NCBI RefSeq assembly: GCF_000003815.2
Contig: NC_049986.1
Location: 25,221,440 to 25,285,439 of the forward strand
Origin: Branchiostoma floridae
Taxonomy: Eukaryota; Chordata; Leptocardii; Amphioxiformes; Branchiostomatidae
Length of the DNA: 64,000 nt
Direction: 5' to 3'
The number at the start of each line of letters is the position of its first letter. Position 1 is the first letter of the stretch. Shown in pieces: positions 1 to 12,330 of this stretch. The notes below the pieces were generated by a model. The model did not search any database, was not told the DNA's origin, and worked only from the letters and a program-made list of their open reading frames with translations. The position numbers were made by a program, and so were the translations under genes.

Positions 1-1113
1 TGCAGTCTTGCCATCACCGTCTGTGTCAAAGTGACTCAGAGTGGTCTTTGTCTCCCCAGAAAGGAGATCTTCAGCAATGTTCATCCCACCAGCTTCCTCA
101 TCCCCAATGACAGCATCTTGACTGATGTTTGCTGTACAGTCATGGGGGGGAACATCCTTGCTGCGACTTTTGTGCCACAAGCAGTAGGCGCACAGCTTGT
201 TTCGTAGGTCAGCAGCAAGGATTTTCCCCTGGGTGGTCACCCCCTCTGCAAACAGGGTAGCCGCAGAACTGCTGGGCTGTCCCGGCTTCTTCCCCCATCC
301 ACTGCCCAGCCTGCTCTGGTACCTTGTGTCTGCTTGCCCTGTTATCGGACTGTCAGCCTCGTTCCCCTTTAGCACATTTATGCGCTTCACCACCTTTGCC
401 CAGCGTTTCATGTCGTTGGCGTTCACGGCTGTCATAAGATCGCTGTACCGGTTAGCCCCCTCCTGCAAGCTTGCCTCGGAGGGGACGGGCAGGTCCATAG
501 CTGCTGCCATCTCCCTGAATGCAGTCACGCCCATGGGGTTGTCAGCTAGCGCAATTTGAAGGGCTGCGTTAGGAACGGCTGCTCTGCCCCCTGGCCCATC
601 TCTGGCAACTTCCTCGTAGAAGTTCTCCTTGGCTGATTTGTACCCGCATCCATCACACACTAGAGTCTGTGATGTAGCGAGCCCTTTCTTACCCTCACCA
701 GTGGAAGACGCCCTGACCAGCTCCTTGCAGAGTACCCCCTCTTGGCTGTCATGCTCTCTCTGTGCCTTCGCACATGCCTGTACAGCTAGCCCTGCATGCC
801 AGATCCTATATCCCAGTACCTGATCTCCATCTTCTCCTGGACCATCCTCCAAGTAGGGGCTCATCTGACCGCAAGTTGCCTGGCTAGGAGTAGGACGGAG
901 CAGCATGGGCCTTCTCTCCTCTCGGATGACATCTCTCTTGCAAATGTTGGCATTACCCTGCCTGTCTCTCTCCTCAAGCAGTGCGAAATCATCCTCGGTA
1001 GGTCGTGGGTAGGTGGGACGCGTACCCTTGTGTTCTCTAAACTTCAATCCCTTGTTCCATGGCCTGTTTTTGGCCTTGAACTGGCCGTCATGTCTTAGCT
1101 TTCTACGTGGCAT
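1..1113 (-). CDS. Mutator-like transposase-domain protein, N-terminal part (open at left edge)
   Basis: The minus strand from the ATG at 1113 is open for 371 codons to the window edge with no stop, so the C terminus is missing. The N terminus is basic (MPRRKLRHDGQFKAKNRPWN). Around residues 175-225 there is a CDGCGY zinc-binding-like motif followed by a segment ending in VPNAALQIALADNPMG. Further on come QADTRYQSRLGSGWGKKPGQ, a Cys/His cluster (CAYC, then HDCTANI) and HFDTDGDGKTA at the edge. From memory this order matches eukaryotic proteins annotated with a Mutator-like transposase domain, in which CxxCG, DCTAN and TDGD motifs recur. It is probably a domesticated or mobile DNA-transposon protein; catalytic residues beyond the edge cannot be judged. 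No intron is needed over these 1.1 kb. The alternative is an unrelated zinc-binding nuclear protein. Confidence 0.62.
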   Translation of the reverse strand, partial: MPRRKLRHDGQFKAKNRPWNKGLKFREHKGTRPTYPRPTEDDFALLEERDRQGNANICKRDVIREERRPMLLRPTPSQATCGQMSPYLEDGPGEDGDQVLGYRIWHAGLAVQACAKAQREHDSQEGVLCKELVRASSTGEGKKGLATSQTLVCDGCGYKSAKENFYEEVARDGPGGRAAVPNAALQIALADNPMGVTAFREMAAAMDLPVPSEASLQEGANRYSDLMTAVNANDMKRWAKVVKRINVLKGNEADSPITGQADTRYQSRLGSGWGKKPGQPSSSAATLFAEGVTTQGKILAADLRNKLCAYCLWHKSRSKDVPPHDCTANISQDAVIGDEEAGGMNIAEDLLSGETKTTLSHFDTDGDGKTA

Positions 1114-4100
1114 GGTGATGGCTTGTCCTGACAGTGCTATGTGACCCTCCTCTCTGAAAGCTATCTTTTCTGACTGATTGTCGCCAGCAATGTGTGATTT
1201 CAGGTATTTGATTTGCATGTCAATTTTTGCATGTGAATGTCTGCCCTTTCACTCTCAGTTTATTGTTATATCAGTTTATTGTTATGCATTGTTATATGAA
1301 ACATAGCCAGGTACTGGTGGGGGGTGTGTCCATGTGTCACCAGGTGTACTTCCCAGCAGGGGAGGGGAGGGGCTGGGAAAGGAAGGCTTAGACTGTTTAT
1401 TTTACTTCAAACATGCTATTTCTTGGGATCTGAGCAAGACAGAAGTGTCGTGGCATCATACTAGTGCCTGTCAGGGCCACATTTCAGCAAAAAATGAAAG
1501 AAAATGGTGTGTGTATGAAGTGAAATGAGCTTTGATCTACTTTTAGCATGTTGCGCTGCACACACCTTCTTTAAAAGTGCCTAAAAACAAAAAAGGGATC
1601 ATTTCAAGAACAAATTTCTGGGCTCTATCACTGCAGAAACAGTTACCGTGTGTCAGGATGGACAGCTTTTGGCAATTCTAGCCCTATTTCTACCACAATG
1701 CTTGATAACAGCAGGCCAGCTTCTGCTAGTATATTCACTGTTTCCTAGCCCTCCTGGCCTGTGGTAGATGCCACTACACCTGTCATATAAGTGTGTGCCA
1801 CGGGGTCGTAAATCATTCAAATTCCTTCATATCTGGGATACTATATCACAACTCTTGTCCCCATTGTATGATGGTAGTTTTATTGTTTAATTCTCAACGT
1901 TCGCTCTGTGAAGGGGATCCGCCAGCGATTCGGCATGCAAATTGATGGTGGTCGAATGTAGTTCAGGGCCTAAAACTTTAAGATTTTTTTTCTTGGAAAA
2001 ATGGGTAGAAATTCTGGCAGTTTTGAGGTCAATGTGACTGGGGAGGGTTTCTACCTTCTGATTATGGCCCAAAAGCTGAGTTTTTGTGGTTATCAGGGGA
2101 TATGAAGTTGGGACTATTTCCTGGTTGTGTAAGGGTCTGTTTCCTTGGTTGTTATGAGTTTGAGGGGGTGGTAGGGTTTGGGCGTATTTTTCTGCAAATT
2201 ATGCCGTATGATTTCTAATGACAGTGGGATTTTATCACAGCTGAGATGATGGGCTTTCATATGAGGGTAAGTTTGTATGCCAGTAATGTCAGAAAGTTGA
2301 GTTATTGGCACTGTCTTTCTGTGCCTTTATGTACACATTTCAATGTGCCAAGGCTTGGCCTGCGTCTCCCCTACAAGAAATGGCAGTACACGCGATCGCG
2401 AGCTGTTCCCTGGCCGGCTATATTCCTCTCTATTTGTTGCATTTCTACGATTTTCCAGCGATCCGGAGGCTGGTAGAGACTACCTATATAGCCCTATATC
2501 ACTGTACAAAGCTTATACGACAACAACAACAATGCGACATCATAGCCTGATAACTTAACACTAGTACTAACAGCTTCTGTTATTTCAATGTTGTACTAAT
2601 AATCATAATCAGCAGAAATCGCGCGTTCATATTCCAAACTTTGGGTGCACCGGCGCTGCTGTGTCGTGGCGTTTGAGGACCTTTGGGTTACTGTTTATAC
2701 ACATAGGGGTCACTCCACTCACCTATCCATGCTGAAATCGCAGCTGTACTTTGTCTCCGCAGCACCAAACTTCTCTCTGTAAAACTCTGATACGGCTAAT
2801 GTCTGCCTATCATGAAGAAGTGCGATGATTGACAGGCGAAAAGGACGAGAACTTGCCACAGTTTCCCGCGCTGCGCCACAAGGATGACGAGATGTCGTCT
2901 GCACTGTGTGTTGGGTAACTCTAGATGGGGGAGGGGGGCGGAATGCGCACCTTATCGGTCCCGCTACGGCATGTGCCAAAACCCACCGCGTGGCGGTCTC
3001 GGGTGCCTGAGCATGTACAGGTGAGAAAGAAAGGTAACAGGTACGTTCCGCACAGGTGCTGACGCACAGGTGAGCTGACGTACGCGCCACACCTGCGGGA
3101 CACGAGACCATGCCTCACCTGGTCGCCAGGTAGACGACCGTGCGGCTGATTTTTTTTTTCCATTTTTTTTCTTCATATTTTCGTTCAACGACATGCATAT
3201 TTTCTTCAAACTCTTCCACACAATGATATCTAAAATATAAATGACATTCCAATCAATATAATGATATCAAGCTGTTAAAATTTTTGTTGAAAAAAAATAG
3301 GACTTTCGTATTATTGATCCAACTCTTTGTTCTTAAAACTCCCATGTCCTTATCTGCCGTACGGCCGCGGACTCACATGTCATAACAACTGTGGTTTTGA
3401 TAGTTAAGTTTAATACTTCTTGTGCCAAAATATCAGGTCAAACCTTTTCTCTAACATGGGTTGAACAAAATAATTTGTTTCGGCCTTGGCTCCCGTACAA
3501 CAAAAATAATAATCAATGATAAAAGACAAGCTATCTTTTAAAAAAGAACTTCTAAAACTAGCAAATAAGGACGACTTTTTGTTTCCTCTAAAATGGGATG
3601 AACGAAATACTTTTTTCAGGTCTTGGCTCCTGTGCTAAAAGAAAATAATCAATGATAAAAGACAAGAACGTCTGAAACTAGCAAATAAGGATGACTCTTC
3701 GTTTTCTTGAGAAAAGAGACACCTTTGTTCGCACACTTGCCATGACCGCGTCTCGCGACGGTTCGCCGACTCAACTTTTGCTCGCCGTGGTGACAAAAAA
3801 AAAGACAGATACACGAACACTGAAAAGTACAGAAGGAAGGGAATCTGTTCTTGAAAATGAAAGGATGTCATAAATCTCCCATCGTATGATAACCTCCCGC
3901 TTGTTACCTCCAAGTATGGAGGCAGACGTCTCCATTTGACATCGGCACTTTTCATTTTGTCGGTTCGACTTGACAAATGTAAGGCTTTTCTTTCTATCTT
4001 ATGTCGCCTTTGTCGTCTTTGTAACCGGAAAGTACCAATAAAGAACTAAAGAATATGGCCAGTTGTTAAAGAATAGAGTAACCTTGGCCTAGTGGACATT

Positions 4101-4140
4101 GAACTTGGGCCCGATGGTCTCACCACTCGCCTCTGACTCA
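1114..4140. other. Intergenic DNA, no supported gene
   Basis: No frame here shows a recognisable domain or a convincing exon with splice sites. There are several homopolymer runs and an AT-rich stretch at about 3140-3700 with two similar segments (near 3520-3560 and 3640-3680), both reading aatcaatgataaaagacaag. Short open frames on both strands look like chance. Confidence 0.5.
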
Positions 4141-4144
4141 GTAA

Positions 4145-4163
4145 TGACGTCATCATGACGTCA
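4145..4163. promoter_or_regulatory. Two palindromic CRE sites, 11 bp apart
   Basis: TGACGTCA occurs at 4145-4152 and again at 4156-4163, so the two perfect 8-bp palindromes are offset by one helical turn. This is the consensus for CREB/ATF bZIP dimers. No gene start is visible beside them, so use as an enhancer is only a possibility. Confidence 0.3.
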
Positions 4164-4369
4164 TAACGCGTGACATGCTCATTTATAGCGTTTCATTGTT
4201 TCTGTGCCGAAAAGTTAAGGTCATGTATTCTGTAATACCTGTTCAGGAGTTGAGCAAGTATCCGGTGTGCAGCCTCTTTCATTTTTCCTCTGATTATTGC
4301 TGAAACTCTCAGAAAAAACAGGACATTGTCCAGTGAAGGTGTTCTTTCTTTTTACCTGTTGCAATACCA

Positions 4370-4745
4370 GTGTCACCTGTGTACCTGCCCCACCTGCGTC
4401 ACCTGTGTACCTGCCCCACTTGTGTACCTGCCCCACCTATGTCACCTGTATACTGCCCCCCCCCCCCCCTCACCTGTACCTGTACCTGACCTGTACGCTA
4501 CCCGTTCCGCCGTTGTTCCCGCCCATCTGTATCGCTGCTTAATGGCGGATTGTTGTACTTCAGCTCAGCCGGAGCTGCTCTACCTGTGTTACCTGTGAAC
4601 CTGCCGTACCTGTATCACCTGTGTACCTGTCCTACCCACCTGTACCTGTACCTGACCTGTTACATACCCGTTCCGCCGTTGTTCCCACCCATCTGTATCG
4701 CTGCTTAATGGCGGATTGTTGTACTTCCCCTCAGCCGGAGCAGGC
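4370..4745. repeat. CCTGTACCTG-type minisatellite with a 166-bp direct duplication
   Basis: Short degenerate units of the type CACCTGTGTACCTGCCC run through the region. A longer segment starting with CCCGTTCCGCCGTTGTTCCC at 4501 recurs at 4667 (166 bp apart) with few changes, including a copy of ATCGCTGCTTAATGGCGG. A poly-C run lies at about 4456-4469. Nothing suggests coding. Confidence 0.7.
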
Positions 4746-5057
4746 CCACAAAAGCCGCGCCACTCGGCGTGAAACGGTCCGGAACGGCAAGTGCCGCTGA
4801 AGTGGGGGGGGGGGGGTTCATCGTCGGTTAAAGAAACAATCATGATGAATTATCATGAAAACCGAGTCTGTTCCTCAGTTCACACAGTTTCAGGGGCGAA
4901 TATTAGTTAGAGATTCAAGTCTACCCCCCTACCCCTCCCCCCAAACCCTAGATTTCATAACGTGAAAGTTCATCTGTGTTAGTACTAGTAGAAGTTATTA
5001 TTGAGCTAGTTTAACAGTAATATTCAACATAAGAATTGGAATTACCCGAATTTCGTA

Positions 5058-5108
5058 CTGAACAGCACCAGTCGTTGTCATTCCTTGACAAAGACTGGTG
5101 CTGTTCAG
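5058..5108. repeat. Strong inverted repeat (hairpin)
   Basis: Arms CTGAACAGCACCAGTC (5058-5073) and GACTGGTGCTGTTCAG (5093-5108) are perfect complements of 16 nt, and TTGTCA/TTGACAA extends the stem inward around a short loop. It is followed by TCGAAACGTTGG, a sequence that often accompanies hairpins in invertebrate interspersed repeats. It is probably part of a dispersed element rather than a gene. Confidence 0.6.
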
Positions 5109-5367
5109 TCGAAACGTTGGGTGAGTCCAAATTTTGTGTTGGATATAACAGTTAAATACCTTAGATTTCATGTTGTTCTCTTACTAAAAGTTTACAGCGA
5201 ACTATCCGTGAACAAAGGTGATAAATAGGCGTGGCCCGGGGTAAGTGTGAGGTGTTTGTAAGTGTTTAAGATGGTCTAAAGGATGTTCGTCTTCTTTTGT
5301 TAGTTTTTGTACATATTTGAGGAAGAAACTTCAATTTCAAACCAAACAAAGCCTCTCCTGTCTCACT

Positions 5368-5440
5368 TAGAAACACACCTGTTTGTCTCACCTGGAAGCA
5401 CACCTGTTTGTCTCACCTGGAAACACACCTGTTTGTCTAA
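5368..5440. repeat. Short tandem repeat, about 25 bp, three units
   Basis: ACACACCTGTTTGTCTCACC recurs three times with small changes (for example GGAAGC versus GGAAAC between units). It gives a chance open frame on the plus strand. No function is seen. Confidence 0.55.
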
Positions 5441-5799
5441 AGAAATATCTGGTGAAAGTTCTTCCGGAATGACGACATTTCATGATCACCGCTTCTGAGC
5501 TCAGTTATCAAAATGAGAATTATCTATCATGAAAAAAACTTTTAGATCAAACTTAAACATCCTGCAATTTGGAAATAACCAGTAGATAGATCTTACCGAA
5601 ATCATCTGACATATTTGTTTCAGTTTTGTCGCCGTAAAAACAGACTATCCATCTGGAACAGCTGGTATCTTCTTGGTGAAAGACAGAGGAAGATCTTATC
5701 AGGATTATCTGGGAAACAAACTGTTCCCATCCCGGCACAGGGCCGGACAGTCGGGCGGACAGGTCAGCTGGATGGACGTTACGTAATCACCACACAAGC

Positions 5800-6025
5800 A
5801 CGTCGCGACGTCAGGACGTAACGTCAACACCCAACGTCAGGTGACGTCAGGTAGGCGCGTCGTCAGGAAGCAATACGTAATGTCCTGCGTCAGACATGCA
5901 CGGCGTCAGGATGTAACGTCACCACGTAACGTCAGGTGTTGTCAGGTAGGCGTCTGGTAGGAAGGAACATTAACTTGCAACGTCGTGAGTCACGCTGTCA
6001 TACAGACATGCGCTTACGTCAGCGA
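5800..6025. repeat. ACGTCA-rich degenerate direct repeat
   Basis: About seven ACGTCA motifs (CRE half-sites) lie within about 220 bp. Two longer related blocks carry the order ACGTAACGTCA, ACGTCAGG, GTCAGGTAGGCG near 5815-5865 and 5908-5958. It is best read as an old tandem duplication. Clustered bZIP half-sites could be regulatory, but there is no neighbouring start site. Confidence 0.45.
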
Positions 6026-6029
6026 CGTC

Positions 6030-8600
6030 GTTTTCGTCAATTTATATTACGCAAAAGGTCCCGTTCTTGGAAATTGGCCTTGTTAAGACTAACTTGACTT
6101 ATAAAACTAAAGTTTGCACCAGAAACAATTAAAGGTTTGTTAAGTCATTATTGCTTTTGCAAAAAGAGCCGGGGGGGGGGGGGATGGTGAGGCGAACTGA
6201 AAACATTGACAAGAACCCTTGGCACTGCACATGGCGTGAGTATTTCAAGTCGGCAAAAGAACACAAACACAGGAGACGGGATTTCAGTGACTGTCCGCTG
6301 TTGTCGGACGCAAAACCACCCAGCGCTCTCAAGAGAAATAAATTCAAAAACCGGAAAAGGAAACAGGTTGGACACAGTGTATCCCTTCAGAGGAAAAATC
6401 AATCATAGGAAACTGTACTTCAGTTGTTCACGTGCTGACCTACAGCAAGACCTGCCTTTTACTTTTTATCTTATACTTTATTTGTTCTCTCAACTTGTCA
6501 TCTGCAGAGGTCGTTTGAAGGTCAAAACGTCAAATCATCTTTATCACGGCATTGATTATATTTTCATGTAATTTTAGATGAGCCTTATACAGAAAGATCC
6601 AGAAACTATTCTCAAGAAATGTCTCAAGACGCCACGACGCCGTTTACGCCAGGTAAGGAGGTTAAATGTAAATGGAAGAGAAAACCGATAAAAGGCCAGA
6701 ATTGATCGCGATCTCTGCCACTGTATCGGGGAGAATAACCGATCTGTCGTGAGGAGTGTTTCTTCAGCTGCGACTCTTACAGAACTGACGACCTTCAGGC
6801 AGGGGACGGGGCAAGGTCAAATTCACTTACTCTACTTTGTTTTACAGGTCTGAGTTCTAAAGATCTTAATAACTCGAAATTCCTTGCCGTTACGTTTCAA
6901 ATGGATCGACCTGGTGCTAGAAGGTTATGTTTTCGTGAACGCGTGACGTGTGATGTGTTACGTGTGATGAGTGATGTGTGTGTTTCAACACGATAACCAG
7001 ACAGGTTGCCTTGATATTTGGTAGGTGGGCAGGTCTGGATATTATTATCACTTAAAACTCAATATACCCCGCACAAGACTTGAAGTAAGATGGAGGTCCT
7101 TTACAGTAGGGGTTTTGAAAGCCTGGAATGTGGATGTTGTAAACCAGAGTTCTGTGAACTGCCTCAAAGATAAGACACATCGAAGCCGTGCTTGACGGAG
7201 GAGCGACAGTGGGCTCCCCGCCTTCCAGCTCCTGACCGCGGGGGTAACACTGTCTCTGCGGTTCAGGTAAATTCAGGTAAATTTATTAGATTTAGAGCTC
7301 CGAAGTGGATTTTTAGCCATCTCCTCACTGCCGACCGGTCGACTGTTTACTTAAGACTCATGAAAGTTTGAGGAAATCAGAAATCTTGTAAGACGTATGT
7401 CTTCCAGATAGACGACCGACCACTTGCACTTGTAGTATCTTTATATGTATCTCCTGAAGTCTTAAAGACAAATGCCTTGATCTTATGTCGTAAGAGGCCC
7501 AGTCCACGGACCAGCCGTCACGTAGCCCCGTGACGTCACGAGCAGGTCGTGTCAGACACGGTGTGACCCGGAGGTAATAAATCACCTGGTGTCACCTCGT
7601 GTCCATTGATGCAGGCATGAAAAGTGCCTGAAATAAAGAAAGACCGCAAATACCCTCTCCAGACGGCGCTCCCAACTCCCAACCCTGTGAGAAAGGGCCT
7701 AAAATAACCCCCAGGTACCATGACTCTCCTGGTGATACCCATTGTTACGGACTGCTGAAGTGCCTGGAATAAAGAACGCAGGAAATATCTGCTGTCTGAT
7801 GGCATGACAACAAGCACGTTTCACGTTTCTACTGACAGGTGAGAGGTTCCATAAAGGGTGATAAGAACGTAAAGAAGTGCCATAACTCAGCTGAAGTGTC
7901 GGCTGGTATCCGGCCCCGACTGGCTCGCCCGGTCCTGCCGCGGAAACAGCGCAGAGTCTGTTGAGCACGGACTAGAACACTAAGGGTAACGACAGGATGA
8001 ACCAGAGTACATGTAATCATCTCACGGTGTTTGTAACTCACAATGTATACATGTTGTTGTATGATAAAGCAAATAAAGAAATAGAAGCGGTACCCGATTC
8101 TGTAGGGCACGGAGGAGAACACGTCATGACGGTCATCGCCCGGTCAGCGGACCTCATCAAGTATTGCCCGATCCTCCTGTCAATCATTCTGGTTTTGCTG
8201 ACGTCACAGATCTCCGAGCGGTCATGTTCAGCAGCCTGTACTACTATTGTTCTATAACCGTGCTATATAGAGGCACAGCTTTTGGATACGTGTTTATGTC
8301 GTTTGATAATGACGACATTGGTCTGGGTCCGACCTTTCGAATCAAGTCGTGATTCTGACCAAAATGACGAAGTAGTTTTATCCTTTTTTTTTTCTGAAAA
8401 GACCTACACTGTAGTTTTATCAGAGTTAGGTAAAACGTGGCTGTTGCCAAGATAAGAAATTTTAGAATTGCATATTAAAAGCTATCGCATTGGAACTATC
8501 GCCAGGATCGGCAAAAAGACTCTACATAATTTCCAAACTATCTCCAAGCAGGTCTTTTGGGGCAAAATAGTGACGGTTTCGGAGGACGCTCATCCGTCGG
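6030..8600. other. Intergenic DNA, no supported gene
   Basis: No coding exon is recognised. Two related segments with AGTGCCTG(A/G)AATAAAGAA lie near 7628 and 7758, about 130 bp apart, so an old duplication is likely. A run of G residues occurs near 6170-6183. Confidence 0.45.
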
Positions 8601-8612
8601 AGTGACGGTACA

Positions 8613-9020
8613 ACCGAGAGATGTGTGCGGCTCGGGCGGCTCCAGCCCGCTGGTAGAACCGAGAGATATGCGCGGCTCGTACCGGCTCCAGCCCGCTGGT
8701 AGAACCGAGAGATATGCGCGGCTCGTACCGGCTCCAGCCCGCTGGTAGAACCGAGAGATATGCGCGGCTCGTACCGGCTCCAGCCCGCTGGTAGAACCGA
8801 GAGATATGCGCGGCTCGTACCGGCTCCAGCCCGCTGGTAGAACCGAGAGATATGCGCGGCTCGTACCGGCTCCAGCCCGCTGGTAGAACCGAGAGATATG
8901 CGCGGCTCGTACCGGCTCCAGCCCGCTGGTAGAACCGAGAGATATGCGCGGCTCGTACCGGCTCCAGCCCGCTGGTAGAACCGAGAGATGTGTGCGGCTC
9001 GTACCGGCTCCAGGCCGCCT
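8613..9020. repeat. 46-bp minisatellite, nine units
   Basis: ACCGAGAGATATGCGCGGCT recurs at 8613, 8658, 8704, 8750, 8796, 8842, 8888, 8934 and 8980, a period of 46 bp (45 once). Internal units are almost identical and the two outer units carry GTGTGCGG variants. Because 46 is not a multiple of three and the unit lacks stops in minus-strand frames, open frames of up to 177 codons appear on the minus strand. These are artefacts of the repeat. Confidence 0.92.
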
Positions 9021-9874
9021 CTTGCACCTATTGTCCCCCGGCCGACCCCGGCCACACCACCATGTGTCTTACATGTCTCCTGTCAGGAGAACAAAACCCT
9101 CGCGCGGAGCTCGTGAAAGGATGACCTGATTTCCCATTATCCGATACAACTCAGAGCCGGGAGGTTTAAACATAGTTTCTCTAAGTTCAGAAGAATGGTC
9201 CTCAACGTGTCAATGGTAACAAAGTGGCGAGGCCAAATGGGAAAGGTGGAGAGCAACTCCGGAACGCTGTCTACTGTCTGGTACATGGTTGGGTGTTCTC
9301 TTGTGGCCAAGGCCCTATTTCCACTAGACGGTGATCGCACTACGCTCTCACTGCGACCTGAAACGGATGTGTGTAACCTTCGATTTCAGACTGGGTATAC
9401 AGTATCAGACAAAATGTACAAGTGTGACTAAAATAAAACATACCGCAAAAAAAAAAAAGTTTTTTTTTCTCTCTACACAATTCGTTGAGCGATCTATCAA
9501 AGGGGGGGGGGGGGGTAATAGAATAGAATCGGGGCCTCAGGGGCTAGTGACGACCTGACCCAATTTCCAACTTGTGTAACAAATGAAGAGCCGTTCCGGA
9601 GCTGATAGTGACGACAGAAACGAACAGATTACGTTTACCAGGATATGACACCCCCCCCCTTTAACCGGGCGTCGTATATATTCTAATGACGTAGAACAAG
9701 AAGACTTTTACTATCATGCAGGAAGGAAAACGACGTCGTAACCTAAGACAACGACGCTAAGACAGTGACGATATTCCGGAGACGTGAAGACGAGTTAAGA
9801 CAGAGATGGGGGTCTTAGAGACAGAATGAGGTGAAGGAATGCTTATTCCTTAAGAGCGGGCCTACTTGTCGCTC

Positions 9875-10021
9875 NNNNNNNNNNNNNNNNNNNNNNNNNN
9901 NNNNNNNNNNNNNNNNNNNNNNNNNNNNNNNNNNNNNNNNNNNNNNNNNNNNNNNNNNNNNNNNNNNNNNNNNNNNNNNNNNNNNNNNNNNNNNNNNNNN
10001 NNNNNNNNNNNNNNNNNNNNN
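9875..10021. other. Assembly gap (147 N)
   Basis: This is a run of undetermined bases. Open frames across it have no meaning. Confidence 1.
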
Positions 10022-12155
10022 GTGTGTAGTGGTGTTGACCCAAGACTCTCAACTGTATGTAGTGATGTACTGTATTCTATAGAATTGTGTCACTGTGTTG
10101 TAATGTTTGTTTTACTTTTACTATATGTTGCAAGTTGATGACTAGAGTTAGGCAGAAATCAAAGAAAAAGAAATTAGCTTCCTAATAAGAATACAATGCA
10201 AAATGGTACAACGAAAAAAAGGATCACAAAACACGCAGCGCAAAACGATTGGTTTTCCTTGTATGAACTTGCTGAGCGACACGTCAAATCTTAGGTCGCA
10301 ACGAGGTTTCAGCCCTAGTGAGATGGAGTATCACCTACCCTACATCCACGCTTTGTACGCAACAGTCGGTACTACAAGATAAAGTCCGCATTACGAGAAC
10401 AAAAGGCAGACATACCTCAGTACAGACCCGTCCCCTCGGACACACCGGACGGATGGGAGGATCATGAGTATCAACCTGCTCGCATGGACATTTAGCAGCC
10501 GAATTATGCCCTATTTAGCTCTTATGTAGAAGCTAGAAGGCACGCCTTGTAGGAAATATAGAAACAGAGGCAACAAATATCAGCGATTTTTGTAAGGTCA
10601 GCCAAAAGTTGTATACAGAATGGAAATAGAAAATAGATCTTAAAATTCTACTTTCCTATAAATATGCTGTATTTTGTGTTTTACACCATTCGTCCGTTCC
10701 ATTAATGTAACCCACAATCATTATCCCTAGGCAAGGATTTGCAATAAACTTGTTATGGCATCTTGTGATCTCTGTGATATCGTTAATTTTCGATCTACTT
10801 GTACAAATTACTATTTGTGAATGACTATGGATATTGACATTTGACTATGTTTATTTGTGAGCGAGATTTCGAACTATGGTTTCTTTTTAAATTGCTACAC
10901 TTTTAGTGCAATTCTCCCTGGAAGAGTTTGCCAACGCAATTCAGACTTGACAAAAAGTCTGCATAAATAGTGTGTTACGATTTCAAAGATTTTACATCCC
11001 AGCTGGTGAAACACAGATATAAGTTCCACATTAACGGAAATCTAACGACATGTGATGTTTACACGTGTCCTTACGCCATCCAGCACATTCCTGGCGGTTT
11101 TCCCCATGCAGAATTCCTGATGAATATTTCATACGGCGGTTCTGTGCGTCAGTGCGAGAGAAAATAGCGGGATGAAAATAGTTCACAAACAGCGCAGGAC
11201 AAAAAAAACACACTTCAGGGTACACAATAGGGGAACAATGGGCGACAGGGACGGGCGGTGGTGCTCCGGTGGGATCCTGTGTAGTAGCTAGCCTCCACAA
11301 GGCCTTCCTAGGGGGGTATAGATTGTAGAATTCGGCAAAAGGGAGGCATAGCTATAGTGACCAGGAAAGTCAGTGCGCCGGTAGATCTAAGTTGGGAGAG
11401 AGAAGAATTTTTTAGGGAAGGTTGGCCACCGAAGCTAAACTCTTCCAACGAGAAATCTCACCCCATACGATAGATATTCTTGAGATCGGGCTGGGGTCTG
11501 GTATCCAGGCTACCCTTTTCCTTCTTGCCGACTTCTACTCTCCGCACGCCCTTAGGAAAGCCCGCGGAGGCTACTCCATGTGATGAATATGGGGAAATAT
11601 TTCTGTGTTCTAATTTCCCAACTGTGTCGTTATAAATACGCTTGATATGTGTCAGACTTCTGAACTAAAACCACTGCACCTTGTCGGCACCGAATATGGA
11701 AATGCAAAATGTAGCAGAAAAACGCCAGAAGAAACGACCAGCTGCACGCATCTGTGGAGTGAGGGTTTCTTGTGATTAACTCATGTTCTTGTATGGTGAT
11801 TCATGTGGATTTGTAAAGTCATTTTCCTATTCCTAAAAGTTAATCCTGATGAAATTGTAACATCTCAGCTTGTTACTGAATGTAGCAAAGTGTTACAGCT
11901 CAGAGTGTCGGCGCCAACAATATGCTATGTAATCCTGTATTTCTCCATTTAGTGATGTAAAAATGAGAGCGACATTCGTCGTAAGAAACACTCAAGACTT
12001 CATAGCTGCGAATAAAGACTTTAAGTGTCCTCGAAAACTTGACCGTGTGTTTCGCCAGGACCAGGAACAGACCTGTACCCGATGTGATGAAACAGACGAC
12101 CGGCGACCAACAGTTCCCAACACCCGACGCACCGGCTCACACTAGGTTTTCCTTA
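10022..12155. other. Intergenic DNA, no supported gene
   Basis: The region is AT-rich with scattered stops in all frames. No domain, splice-consistent exon or RNA gene is seen. Confidence 0.45.
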
Positions 12156-12159
12156 AACT

Positions 12160-12330
12160 CACATCGCAACACTGTTCAATTACGCATCTCAAAGTCCTTC
12201 TACAGCAACAGTTTCTTTCTCGGAGTACCAAACTATGGAACTCTCTCAGCTACAACTGTTTCCCTCCTGTCTAAAACCTACCAGCCTTCAACACAAATGC
12301 CCACCGCTATCTCCTTGTATAATCATTTCC
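12160..12330 (+). pseudogene. Possible remnant of a LINE ORF2 C terminus
   Basis: Two overlapping plus frames give NSFF, then after a frame change RSTKLWNSLS and LPAFNTNAHRYLL. This is the pattern of the C-terminal tail of many non-LTR retrotransposon proteins (NSFFPRT..LWNSLP..). Frameshifts and stops show it is dead. The match rests on a short motif, so confidence is low. Confidence 0.3.

Noticed and set aside
197-1098. Plus-strand frames of 60-120 codons near the left edge
   Set aside because: Antisense shadows of the continuous 371-codon minus frame, which carries recognisable motifs.
2719-3221. Minus frames of 80-130 codons
   Set aside because: Low-complexity start (Lys runs from poly-T), no domain, overlapping in three frames.
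9831-10138. Open frames across 9875-10021
   Set aside because: They cross a run of N.
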